Assembly (NCBI RefSeq): GCF_023276435.1
Contig: NZ_JALLPO010000013.1
Coordinates: forward strand, 124,001 to 188,000
DNA from: Sphaerisporangium perillae
GTDB lineage: Bacteria; Actinomycetota; Actinomycetes; Streptosporangiales; Streptosporangiaceae
Reading direction: 5' to 3'
DNA length: 64,000 nucleotides
Each line of letters starts with the position of its first letter. Position 1 is the first letter of the stretch. Made by a program: the position numbers and the translations under genes. Under the pieces are notes generated by a model. It had not been told where the DNA came from, did not search any database, and was given only the letters and a program-made list of their open reading frames with translations. Shown here in pieces: positions 24,677-33,905 of the stretch.

Positions 24677-27133
24677 ATGTCCGCGACGAGCATCGCGACC
24701 AGGGGACAGACGCTCGCCTTCCCCGATGGGTTCATCTGGGGTGCCGCCACGGGCGCCTACCAGGTCGAGGGGGCCGTGCGGGAGGACGGCCGGGGCCCGT
24801 CGATCTGGGACACCTTCTGCGACAGGCCCGGCGCGATCGCGGACGGCCACACCGGCGAGGTGACCTGCGACCAATATCACCGGTACGCGGACGACATCCG
24901 CCTGATGGAGCGGCTCGGCCTGGAGGTCTACCGGTTCTCGGTGGCCTGGTCCAGGGTGCAGCCGAGCGGCTCCGGCCCGGTCAACGCGGCGGGCCTGGAC
25001 TTCTACGAGCGACTGGTGGACAACCTGCTCGAGGCGGGCATCGAGCCGTACGTGACCCTCTACCACTGGGATCTTCCGCAGGCGCTCGAAGATCTCGGCG
25101 GCTGGGCTCGGCGGGACACGGCCTACCGGTTCGCCGACTACGCCGCGGTCGTCCACGACCGGCTCGGCGACCGTGTCGGCAATTGGATGACCATCAACGA
25201 GCCGTGGGTGGCGGCCTTCCTCGGGTACGGCATCGGCGTGCACGCGCCGGGCCGCACCTCCTCGGCGGACGCCTTCCGCGCCTCCCACCACCTGCTGCTC
25301 GCCCACGGGCTCGGCGTACAGGCGCTGCGCGGCGCGGGCGCCCGCGAGATCACGCTCACGCTCAACCTCGCGCCCGTGCTCACCCCAGGACAGGTGAACG
25401 ACCCCGCCCTCACCCTGTCCCCCAAGGACGCCGAGGCGGTCGACCGGGTGGACTCGCTGATCAACCGGCAGTTCCTCGACCCGGTGCTGCGCGGCGAGTA
25501 TCCGGCCAGGGTGCTGCCGATCGTCGAGCGCTTCGCCGGCCTCGCCCACATCCACGACGGCGACCTGGCGGTCATCAACCAGCCCATCGACCTGCTCGGG
25601 GTCAACTACTACACCCCCTGCGTCGTCCGATCCGGGCCCGGCGAGCCGGCCAACCCCGCCTACCCCGGCACCGAGGACATCGAGTTCACCGGCGCCTACG
25701 CCCCGACGACGGCCATGGGCTGGCCGATCGTGCCGACCGGCCTCTCCCAGCTCCTGCTGCGGCTCGCGCGGGACTACCCGGAGGTGGGCCTGCTGGTGAC
25801 GGAGAACGGCGCCGCCTTCGAGGACGTGGTGACCGGCGACCGCGTGCACGACACCGACCGCACCGCCTTCATCGAGGGCCACCTGCGTGCGGCGCACGCC
25901 GCCATCGAGGCCGGAGCCGACCTGCGCGGATACCTGGTCTGGTCGCTGCTGGACAACTTCGAGTGGGCCGAGGGGTACAACAAGCGCTTCGGCATCGTCC
26001 ACGTCGACTTCGAGACCCAGCGCAGGCTGCTCAAGGACAGCGCGCTGTGGTACCGCGAGGTGATCCGGCGCAACGGGGTGTGGAAGGAACGTGCCAGGCG
26101 TCCCACCCTGGAGGAGGTCGCGGCACGGGCGGGCGTGTCACGGTCGACGGTGTCCCGGGTGATCAACGGCCAGGCCACGGTCAGCCCGGAGTCCCGCGAG
26201 ACCGTCATGGACGCCGTCAACGAGCTCGGCTACGTGCCGAACTCCGCGGCCCGGAGCCTGGTGACCCAGCGCACGGACACCGTCGGCCTGGTCGTACTCG
26301 ACTCTCCCCTCGGAACCGGCAGCTCTCCCGGTGAAGATCCAGACGGCCCGCGCTTTGGGGCGGCGGGGGACGATCCGCTGTTCTCGGCGGTGGTCCGGTC
26401 GGCGGGGCACGCGCTGGAGGAGGCGGGCAAGCAGGTCACGCTGATGCTCGGCGGCTCGCGGGACAGCCGCCGGCGCGTCGAGAAGTACGTCGTCGCCGGG
26501 CACGTCGACGGCATCGTGATCGTGCCGGGCCGGGGCGCGGACCCGCTGCTCAGCGAGCTGGCCCGCACGGGCGTCCCCATGGTGTCCCTGGGCAGGCCCG
26601 CCGCCTCCCTGGCCGTCCCGTACGTCGGGGGCGACGACACCGGCGGCGCGAGGGCGGCGGTCACCCACCTGCTCGGCCAGGGCCGGCGCCGGATCGCCAT
26701 GATCTGCGGGCCGCTGGAGAGCGCCGCCGCGCACGACCGGCTCGCGGGCTACCGCGACACCCTGCGTGACGCCGGCCGCAGGTCGGTCGTCGCCATGGGC
26801 GACCTCACCCGGGCGTCGGGTGCGAGGGCGATGCGCGAGCTGCTCCAGGACGACTCCTACTTGGACGCCGTCTTCGCGGCCGGCGACCTGATGGCGATCG
26901 GGGCGCTGAGCGTCCTGCACGAGGCCGGCCGCCGGGTGCCCGACGACGTCGCGGTGGTCGGATTCGACGACATCGAGGCCGCTTCGTACGCGACTCCGCC
27001 GCTCACCACGGTCCGCAGCCCGGCGGAGGACCAGGCCCGGGCCGCCGTCCGCCTGCTACTCCGCCAGATCGACGGCGGCCCGATCTCCTCGGTCATCCTC
27101 CCCACCGAACTGATCGTCCGCAGCTCCACGTGA
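24677..27133 (+). CDS. GH1 beta-glucosidase fused to LacI-type repressor
   Basis: One frame of 818 residues. Residues ~12-467 are a complete GH1 enzyme: FIWGAATGAYQVEG, acid/base Glu175 in TINEPW, NYYTP near 310, nucleophile Glu376 in VTENGAAF, and LLDNFEWAEGYNKRFGI. Residues ~475-818 are a complete LacI/GalR repressor: HTH at 477-498 (TLEEVAARAGVSRSTVSRVI), hinge helix ending NSAARSL, and a sugar-binding domain ending near ELIVRSS. The join (NGVWKERARRP, 467-475) has no stop; normally the enzyme ends about here and a separate repressor gene begins. A GTG at 26079 could still start a free repressor. I saw no perfect CebR-type palindrome upstream. A sequencing error is the main alternative. 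Confidence 0.85.
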   Translation: MSATSIATRGQTLAFPDGFIWGAATGAYQVEGAVREDGRGPSIWDTFCDRPGAIADGHTGEVTCDQYHRYADDIRLMERLGLEVYRFSVAWSRVQPSGSGPVNAAGLDFYERLVDNLLEAGIEPYVTLYHWDLPQALEDLGGWARRDTAYRFADYAAVVHDRLGDRVGNWMTINEPWVAAFLGYGIGVHAPGRTSSADAFRASHHLLLAHGLGVQALRGAGAREITLTLNLAPVLTPGQVNDPALTLSPKDAEAVDRVDSLINRQFLDPVLRGEYPARVLPIVERFAGLAHIHDGDLAVINQPIDLLGVNYYTPCVVRSGPGEPANPAYPGTEDIEFTGAYAPTTAMGWPIVPTGLSQLLLRLARDYPEVGLLVTENGAAFEDVVTGDRVHDTDRTAFIEGHLRAAHAAIEAGADLRGYLVWSLLDNFEWAEGYNKRFGIVHVDFETQRRLLKDSALWYREVIRRNGVWKERARRPTLEEVAARAGVSRSTVSRVINGQATVSPESRETVMDAVNELGYVPNSAARSLVTQRTDTVGLVVLDSPLGTGSSPGEDPDGPRFGAAGDDPLFSAVVRSAGHALEEAGKQVTLMLGGSRDSRRRVEKYVVAGHVDGIVIVPGRGADPLLSELARTGVPMVSLGRPAASLAVPYVGGDDTGGARAAVTHLLGQGRRRIAMICGPLESAAAHDRLAGYRDTLRDAGRRSVVAMGDLTRASGARAMRELLQDDSYLDAVFAAGDLMAIGALSVLHEAGRRVPDDVAVVGFDDIEAASYATPPLTTVRSPAEDQARAAVRLLLRQIDGGPISSVILPTELIVRSST

Positions 27134-27194
27134 CGAGGTCGGAGAGCCGTGCACCTCACCTGCGCAGGCTGGAGGCCGGTGCCATGGACCGCCA

Positions 27195-27749
27195 TCACCC
27201 GGGCTCGAAGGGGTCGAGGGGGCCCTGGAGCCTGGGGCGTTCGAGGGGAGACCGGCCGGAGGGAGGGTAGGCCGGCGGGCGCCATAGGTGGCGCGTGACA
27301 GCTGTCCGCGCGATCTGCGGCAGGGCCGTGGCGAACTGTTCCAGGTCGGCTGGGCCCTGCCGCACCCAGGGGCGGTTGTGCCGATCAGAACCGATGACGT
27401 TCCCCAGGGCCGATTCCAGGGCTTGGAGCAGCCGGGGCTGAGCCTCCATGGTCTCCGCGTCGTCCCTCGCCCAGGGCACGACCACGGTGGGGGCGGATCG
27501 CTGAGGCCATCGAGCCGGCGCAGAAGGAAGGGCGGCGACGGTGGCGCGGCGGGAGCGGAGCTGGCGGCGGCTGTGACCTCGCAGGCGGAGTGGACGGCCG
27601 GGGTGACCTCGGGTGCGGTGAGGAGTTTGCGCGCGCCACTATCCCGATAGCCGTCCGCTCGCTCGTACCGCATGCGGGCCTCACGGACCGCCTCAGCGAA
27701 CCCGTGGGGGTCTCCCTCGGCGAAGTGCTCCAGGACCAGGATCTTCTTT
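27195..27749 (-). pseudogene. 3' part of a gene split by the composite transposon
   Basis: On the minus strand the sequence reads KKILVLEHFAEGDPHGFAEA, then REARMRYERADGYRDSG and ARKLLTAPEV. A frame shift in the proline-rich middle (near 27,480) leads to a second readable part (LLQALESALGNVIGSDRHN to the stop at 27195). Its upstream end stops exactly at the transposon border; the missing start is at 31955-32007. I do not recognise the family. The frameshift suggests continued decay after the insertion. Confidence 0.7.
27741..27749. repeat. Target-site duplication, left copy (ATCTTCTTT)
   Basis: Nine bases identical to 31955-31963, directly outside the two inverted element ends. Removing one copy together with 27750-31954 restores an in-frame gene. 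Confidence 0.9.
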
Positions 27750-27859
27750 GGGTGTAGCTCTTCTACAGTGACCTGCTGAGCTGGGCGTTTGCTGTCCTGG
27801 CTGTTTGATCGTGAAACCGCCTTCTACTGTGGGTGTAGGCGTGCGAGGCGGTGGCGGCG
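27750..27859 (+). repeat. Terminal inverted repeat region, left
   Basis: Similar to the reverse complement of 31845-31954 over its whole length with scattered changes and small gaps: shared blocks GGGTGTAGCTCTT, CTGTTTGATC, AACCGCCTT and TACTGTG. It carries the IS end and the leader of ORF1. Confidence 0.85.
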
Positions 27860-28642
27860 ATGGCTTCGTTGCTGGAGGAACTGGCGCGGCGGCAGGCCGA
27901 GTCCCGGCAGTGGATTGAGGAGCTGGGTGAACAGCTCGCCGAGGTGCGGGCGCGGCTGGAGGCTGAGGAGACTCGGCTGTCTGGGCTGCTGGTCGCGCAG
28001 GAGGTGATGGAGGAGATCCTGGGCGAGGCGGGCCGGCTGATCGCGGACCCGGTCCTGGCGGGTGGGGATGCTGAGTCCGCAACGCGGCATGACGGACAGG
28101 ACAGCGCGGCCGAGGTGGTGCGGCGGGGCGTGGTGACGGCGCCGTCCTGGTGTCCGAAAGTGGAGCCTTCGGTGTTGCCCCGGGCGTATCGGGATGTGTT
28201 GGAGGTGCTGGCCGATGCCGGGTGGGCGATGCGGGCCGGGAAGATCTCCTCAGCGTTGGGGCGGGGTGAGTCTGCCGCGGCGGTGGAGGGTCTGCGGGGC
28301 AAGCTGAGGCGGCTGGTGGAACGGGGCTGGCTGGCCCAGGATGAACCGGGGGCTGTTCGCCCTGACCTAGCAGGTCCGCCGGCAGATCGCCCGGTAGAGG
28401 GCAAGGGGCGGGCGGCAGTGGCTTGTCACCGTGATGCGCCGTGGTGGTGGTTGGGCGGGGGTTCTTGCTTGCCGGAGGTTCGAAGGTCCCCCGGGTGGGT
28501 CGCCGCCCGCCAAGCCTGCGAAGACCAGGCCCGTCAGACGTTAGGTGAGCCCGCCTACCAGCGTGCCTATCGTCCGCGTCCCCATTCTTCCGGGGTAACC
28601 GATGATCCCTTGAAGCATCGGTTTCGTGATCACGATTCATGA
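27860..28642 (+). pseudogene. ISKra4-associated ORF1, left copy, frame-shifted
   Basis: Starts at ATG 27860, aligned with the start of the right copy. The N-terminus is a coiled coil (LLEELARRQAESRQWIEELG and on to about residue 60), then VLPRAYRDVLEVLADAGWAM and a winged-helix-like segment ending LRRLVERGWLAQDEPG. The right copy continues GPGLFTV, while here a one-base shift makes GAVRPD and the frame runs on to 28642 through unrelated sequence. That tail includes ARQTLGEPAYQRAYR, which resembles the end of LuxR/BTAD-type regulators. No transposase follows. Function of ORF1 is unknown. Confidence 0.65.
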
Positions 28643-28673
28643 TGGTCTAGCGAAAAACACCTTCTTAAGACCA

Positions 28674-29561
28674 TCAGGCGGCGTCGACGCCTTCGATGAA
28701 ACCGAGAACCGCCTTCGCCAGCGCCTCGGGGGCCTCCATCGCGGCGTAGTGGCCCACGCCGCCGAGTTGCACGGAACTGATCTCGGTCGACGCGGCCTGG
28801 GACATGGTGCGTGCCGTGAAGGGACCGCCGCCGGCGCCGACCGCCAGTACAGGCCTCTTCAACCTAGTAGATTCCGCGAGGGCCCTGATCTGGGGGCCTT
28901 CCCGCAGCATTGACTGGTAGAGGCCGATCGCGCCGCGCCAGCCGTCAGGACGTGAGTAGGTGCGGGCGAACTCGTCGATGTCGGCGTCGGTGATCGCTCC
29001 CGGGGTCGCGTTCATGGCCGGGAACGCGTACTGGCTGAGAAACTCGCGTTCGCGGCGGGCCAGCAGCAGTTCGGGGATGCCAGGTGCGGCGAGGACCCCG
29101 ATGTGCCAGGCGCCGCCGCGGGTGACGTCGGCCAGCGCTTCGAGGCCGAATCCGGCCAGGCCCATCTCGATGGCGGTGAGGCTGAGCACGTCCTCGGGAT
29201 GCGTGGTGGCCAGGCGGAAGACGGTCGCGCCGCTGATGTCCTGCCCGGTGAGGTGGACCGGGCCGACGCCGAGGTGCGCGATCAGCAGGTGGAGGTCTTC
29301 GGCCGAGGTCGTGCTGTCGTACTCTCCCGGCCCGTTGTCCGAGTCGCCAAAGCCGCGCAGATCGACGGCGAAGACGCGGTGGGCAACCGCAAGCAGGGGG
29401 ATGAGCTTGTGAAAGGTCCACCAGGTCTCGGGGAACCCGTGGACCAGCAGGATCGGGGATCCGCTGGTTCCGGCGGCAACGTAGTGCAGCGTGGTCCCGT
29501 TGACCTCGGCGCGGTGGTGGGTGATCCCCGGCAGCGTGGTACCGGCTGGCGTGATGGTCAT
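28674..29561 (-). CDS. Alpha/beta hydrolase, epoxide hydrolase-like
   Basis: 295 residues from ATG 29561 (GAGGAGAGG just upstream). Oxyanion motif HGFPETWW (HGxP), [10 protein letters not shown], nucleophile region [12 protein letters not shown] where Asp replaces the usual Ser (the epoxide hydrolase or haloalkane dehalogenase pattern), and catalytic His in [15 protein letters not shown]. It is divergent from the MarR gene, with a large palindrome between them, so MarR probably represses it. It is cargo of the composite transposon. Confidence 0.87.
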   Translation of the reverse strand: MTITPAGTTLPGITHHRAEVNGTTLHYVAAGTSGSPILLVHGFPETWWTFHKLIPLLAVAHRVFAVDLRGFGDSDNGPGEYDSTTSAEDLHLLIAHLGVGPVHLTGQDISGATVFRLATTHPEDVLSLTAIEMGLAGFGLEALADVTRGGAWHIGVLAAPGIPELLLARREREFLSQYAFPAMNATPGAITDADIDEFARTYSRPDGWRGAIGLYQSMLREGPQIRALAESTRLKRPVLAVGAGGGPFTARTMSQAASTEISSVQLGGVGHYAAMEAPEALAKAVLGFIEGVDAA

Positions 29562-29576
29562 GCCTCTCCTCAATTC

Positions 29577-29614
29577 GACAGTCAGGGTGTCGAAATATAG
29601 ACACTCTGACTGTC
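29577..29614. promoter_or_regulatory. 38-bp palindrome, probable MarR operator
   Basis: Two 15-bp arms (GACAGTCAGGGTGTC and GACACTCTGACTGTC) pair at 14 of 15 positions around GAAATATA. It occupies the 84-base gap between the divergent hydrolase and MarR genes, so one bound dimer or a dimer pair could shut both promoters. The AT-rich centre may be part of a -10 box. Confidence 0.8.
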
Positions 29615-29645
29615 TTTTGTCCAGTCGGTGCCGTAGTCTTCTCCC

Positions 29646-30125
29646 ATGTCTCGCGCTGGCGCCGATCTTGCGTTGTTGCTGCTGGGGGGCTTCCGCACGC
29701 TTGTGGACGCCGCGATCTCCGAGTTGGCCCAGCGCGGCCACGAGGACGTGCGTCCCGTCCACGACTTCGCCATGCGGGCCATCGCCGCGGGCGCCGACAG
29801 CGCCTCAGAACTGGGCCGCCGCCTGTCGATCTCCAAGCAGTCGGCGGCAAGGACCATCGCGGTGCTGCAAGAGCGCGGCTACGTCGCACGCGACCCTGAC
29901 CCGAACGACGCCCGCCGCAAACGCCTCCAGGTCACCGCGCTGGGCTTCAAGGTGTTGCGCCAGGGAGAAGCGATCTTCGACGAGCTGCGCGACCAGTGGG
30001 GGCAGCAGATCGGTGCCGCTGAGCTCGAAGCCTTCGAGGCGCACCTGACGGCGCTGGTGGGCAGGCAGCCCGTGCGCTTCGACACACCGGGCTGGATCGC
30101 CCGTGACCTCGGCGAGTCGGACTGA
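29646..30125 (+). CDS. MarR-family transcriptional regulator
   Basis: 159 residues. Winged [24 protein letters not shown] with wing [22 protein letters not shown], where DxRxxR is the MarR wing signature. Flanking helices form the dimer interface. The neighbouring hydrolase gene is the likely target through the 38-bp palindrome. Confidence 0.9.
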   Translation: MSRAGADLALLLLGGFRTLVDAAISELAQRGHEDVRPVHDFAMRAIAAGADSASELGRRLSISKQSAARTIAVLQERGYVARDPDPNDARRKRLQVTALGFKVLRQGEAIFDELRDQWGQQIGAAELEAFEAHLTALVGRQPVRFDTPGWIARDLGESD

Positions 30126-30156
30126 GGCCCTGCGGCGAGATGGGTGACTGAAGCGA

Positions 30157-31282
30157 TCAAGCCGTGAGGGCGTATCCGTCCTGGTAACCGCTCTGATGAA
30201 CACGCTCGTGCTGCCGGGCGAGGTGGAAACTCCAGTACTCCTCGAAGTGACCGTTGGCGACCAACGCGCGGAGTTTCAGCACCGCTTCGGCTCCGGCCAG
30301 GCCCCAGCGTGCCCCGGCCAGGTCGAACCTGTCGGCGATCAGATGACGGCACGCGCCCTCGATCACTCCGGTCGCGATCGGCCATCCCGCATCGAGCGCC
30401 TGGTCATAGCGCAGGTGCTCGGCGTTGTTGGACAGATAGCGGATGCAGGCGTCGATGCCGTCGCGACGCCGGGCGCCGACGGTGGCGGCCTGGGCGGCCA
30501 GCGCGCTGATGACATGACCGGTGTGCCCGGCCAGCAGGGCCAGGGCGTGGGAGGCGACCCAGTCCTCCGCGGCCGGCGCGGCGGGCGGATACAGGCTCCA
30601 CGCAGCAGCCCATAATTTCTCCAGTACGTGCACGAAGTCGATCACGATGTGGACGCGGATGCCGCGGCGGGCGGCCTGCGACGCGATCAGATCGAGCTGG
30701 TGCCGGGCCCCGTCGACGAGTACGACCCAGGGACGGACATGGCCGGGGTCGCGGGCCTCGGCATGGTTGAACACCTTGGCGATCACAGCGCCGGGGCCGG
30801 TGATGACCGAGCCGCACAGCCACTTGCGCATCGCGCGCGGCCGGGCCCGCGGCCGGCGCTGACCGGCTCGCCCGCCCGGGACGGCGATCACATCGTGCGG
30901 CCGCCGCGGCGCCGGTTCGGCGTCGTAGACCACCCCCAAGGTCGCCATCCTTTTGCGGGCCGCCTTCTCCCCGGCCGCCAGCCGCGTCCGGAACGTGCCG
31001 CAGCTCGCGCAGCGCCCGCAGATCAAGGTGCGCCTGCAGCAGCCGGCGCTGCAGCTCCCGCCCCTGCTCGACGATCGTCTCCTCCAGCCGGTCATGGGGC
31101 AGCGTCCCGGTCGCCGCATCGGCGAGGTATCCGATGAGACAGTTGAATGTGTTCTTCGCCTCCGCAAAGACGTCAGCGGTGAGGCCGGTGTCGTACGGTG
31201 CTTGCACAGGGCTCTTCCTTCGTCGGGAACGGTTGGGTTCGCACCTTCGAACCTGACGGCGGGAGAGCCCCGCCACAATCAC
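30157..31282 (-). pseudogene. ISKra4-family transposase, frame-shifted and internally deleted
   Basis: The N-terminal part (from GTG 31282: FAEAKNTFNCLIGYLADAAT, GRELQRRLLQAHLDLRALRE) and the C-terminal part (MATLGVVYDAEPAPRRPHDV, WVVLVDGARHQLDLI, HIVIDFVHVLEKLW, GWPIATGVIEGACRHLIADR, GARWGLAGAEAVLKLRAL) lie in different frames. A middle segment of ~100 residues or more, normally present in this family, is missing. The start overlaps the ORF1 stop as GTGA. The transposase cannot be active. Confidence 0.85.
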
Positions 31283-31844
31283 CCGCCCGGTGACGGCGCG
31301 ATTGCGTCCCGTGACGCCGCGCCATCCTGCTCGGCCACCTCGCGAGCCACCGGATCGGTCACCGTGAACAATCCCGGCCCCTCTTCCGCGCCCAGCCGCG
31401 TTCCATCAGCCGCTTTGGCTTGGACCGCAGCCCCTCCCGCTTGGCGGCCTCATCTGGCAATCCCATCGCCACCGCGATCTGCCCGGCACGCATCGCCGCA
31501 CCGGCATCGGCCATGATCTCCACCGCGTCCCGGTAGGCGCGCGGCAGCACCCCCGCCTTCATGCCCGGCCGCCACGGCGGCACCGTCACCACACCCAGCA
31601 CCGGCGGCCGCACCGGCGCTGCGCCCGCCCCGGCGAGGCCGACCTGTCCTTCGGGCTCATCGAGCGGCCGGGCTGCTTCGCCCAGGATCTCCTCCACGGT
31701 CTCCCGCGTGATCGTCAGCCGTGACAACCGGTCCTGCTCGTCCTCCAGCTGTGACGCCAGCGCGGCGATCTGCTCGTGGATTTCCTCGATCCGCTGCCGG
31801 ACCACGGCTTCACGCCGCGCCAGTTCCCCCAGCAACGAGCCCAT
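31279..31844 (-). pseudogene. ISKra4-associated ORF1, right copy, frame-shifted
   Basis: Paralog of the left copy: LLGELARREAVVRQRIEEIH coiled coil, VEEILGEAARPL, VLPRAYRDAVEIMADAGAAM and RLMERGWA. A 1- or 2-base change at about 31,400 moves the frame to an early stop at 31359. In the ancestral frame the protein continues GPGLFTVTDPVAREVAEQDG and ends at 31279, overlapping the transposase GTG. So ORF1 and transposase formed one translationally coupled IS operon. Confidence 0.75.
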
Positions 31845-31954
31845 CGTCACCACCGCCTCACACCTTTGCACTCACAGTAAAAGGCGGTTCCCGGATCAAA
31901 CAGTCACGTCCGCAAAGGCCCAGGTCAGACACTCACTGCAAAAGAGCTACACCC
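31845..31954 (-). repeat. Terminal inverted repeat region, right
   Basis: Reverse-complement counterpart of 27750-27859. It begins GGGTGTAGCTCTT on the minus strand and leads to the ORF1 start at 31844. Confidence 0.85.
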
Positions 31955-32514
<560 letters not shown>

Positions 32515-32714
32515 CGATCCCCTGGGGAGCCAATACACGAGTATTGGCACGGCACAGGAGCGGCGCGAGAGCGCCTCAGTGGTCACGCCGTCAGTGTGGT
32601 TGGATTCGACAATAACCTCGGCTTGGTGCACCGCCCTGTTCGTACGCATGGTGCGGGATGAAGACGCCGTCCGTGACGCAGGTCGCCGCCATTCCGGCGA
32701 TCGTTCGTGATGCG

Positions 32715-33905
32715 TCAGTCGGTCACTCGCACGACGATCGCCGCTCCGGTGTCACCTGCTGCGCACCCGGTGAACAGGCCGATCCCCCCGCCGCGCAGCC
32801 GTAGTTCCTCAATGAGCTCGGCGATGGACCGCAACCCGGTCGGCGCCTGTGGATGACCGAAAATGAGGCTGCATCCATAGGAGTTCATGCGCTCCAAGGG
32901 GAAACCAAGCTTGCGGGAGAAGTAAACGTCGTTGACCGCGAAGGGATTATGGGTGGTCACCGCGTCCACCTGATCAATACTCAGGCCGGCGTCGTTCAGG
33001 GCTGCGAGTGCCGCGGGTACCGGTGCCTCCGGCATGCGGCTCCGGCCGACCCTCGCCATGCCGGTGGCCAGAATGTGTACGACGCCCTCTCCTCCGCTGA
33101 GCTCCCTTGCCTGTGCCACAGAAGTGACGATCGCCCCGGCGCACCCGTCGGCCGGATGAGTCTGAGTGGCGAAGGTGTGTGTGCCGCCCGGCGCGGCCGA
33201 CCGTAGCCTGGCGATTTCCTCTCGCACAACCGGGCGCACCCCCTCGTCGGCGTCAATCGTCGTCTTGGCGCCACGCCGCCCGGGAGCCTCTACGGGAACC
33301 AGATAGCGGCGCTGGAAGGCGCGGCCATCGGCGAGTGCCTTGTGGTATTGCTCCCAGCGCAGAATGGCCAGTTCGTCGAGTTCGGCCCGGGTAACTCCAG
33401 ACTCCGCCGCCACGGCATCACCCGCGGCCAGCATGGATGTGCCCGCCCAGGGATCGTGGGCGAAGCTGTCGAGCACCCAGTGCGTGGATTGCGGTGCGCC
33501 GCCGGGTGCGTTAGGGCGAGGGTAGAGCACTTGCGGGCCGTTGCTCGTGCGATCGGTCACGACGACGAGCTGGGTGCCGCCACCCGACGTGACCCGGCCC
33601 GCCGCGGCCTCCAGGGATGCCACAGAGGTCGCGCACGCCTGGCTGATCATGGGGCCGGACAGCCCCAATGCGCCGATCTGGGCGGCCAGTAGAGAAGCGC
33701 CGTAGAAGATGTCGGGCTGGGGCACCGTCCAGCCCAGAACCAGCCCGTCGAGGGCGTCCGGGGTCAGGTGCCGCACGGCGAGGGCACGTGCTGTGACATC
33801 GGCGGCCAGATCAAGGGCCGAGACGTCGGCCAGTGAACCCTGCCACCGGGCGAACGGCGAGCTCCATGCGTGCCCGGCCGGAATCGCCACGTCCTGGTAT
33901 TTCAT
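32715..33905 (-). CDS. Thiolase, probable beta-ketoacyl-CoA thiolase of the ketone pathway
   Basis: 396 residues. Thiolase landmarks: acyl-binding Cys91 in SQACATSV, His319 in THNPFAVND, His351 in IFGHPQAPTG and Cys381 in TGCAAGDTG. The usual NxxGG before GHP is NSYGCSLIFGHP, so this is a divergent member, but the catalytic set is kept. It would cleave a beta-ketoacyl-CoA (for example benzoylacetyl-CoA) with CoA to an acyl-CoA and acetyl-CoA. The start overlaps the CoA-ligase stop by 4 bases. Confidence 0.85.
   Translation of the reverse strand: MKYQDVAIPAGHAWSSPFARWQGSLADVSALDLAADVTARALAVRHLTPDALDGLVLGWTVPQPDIFYGASLLAAQIGALGLSGPMISQACATSVASLEAAAGRVTSGGGTQLVVVTDRTSNGPQVLYPRPNAPGGAPQSTHWVLDSFAHDPWAGTSMLAAGDAVAAESGVTRAELDELAILRWEQYHKALADGRAFQRRYLVPVEAPGRRGAKTTIDADEGVRPVVREEIARLRSAAPGGTHTFATQTHPADGCAGAIVTSVAQARELSGGEGVVHILATGMARVGRSRMPEAPVPAALAALNDAGLSIDQVDAVTTHNPFAVNDVYFSRKLGFPLERMNSYGCSLIFGHPQAPTGLRSIAELIEELRLRGGGIGLFTGCAAGDTGAAIVVRVTD

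Larger units (their letters stand above)
27750..31954. mobile_element. 4.2-kb composite transposon (ISKra4-type ends) with hydrolase and MarR cargo
   Basis: Both outer ends begin GGGTGTAGCTCTT reading inward, continue with about 110 bases of similar sequence, and lead into two inverted copies of the same ORF1. The right copy is followed by a broken ISKra4-type transposase. Between them lie an alpha/beta hydrolase gene and a MarR gene. A perfect 9-bp direct repeat flanks the unit. The structure reads as two inverted IS copies that moved a two-gene cargo. Confidence 0.85.
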
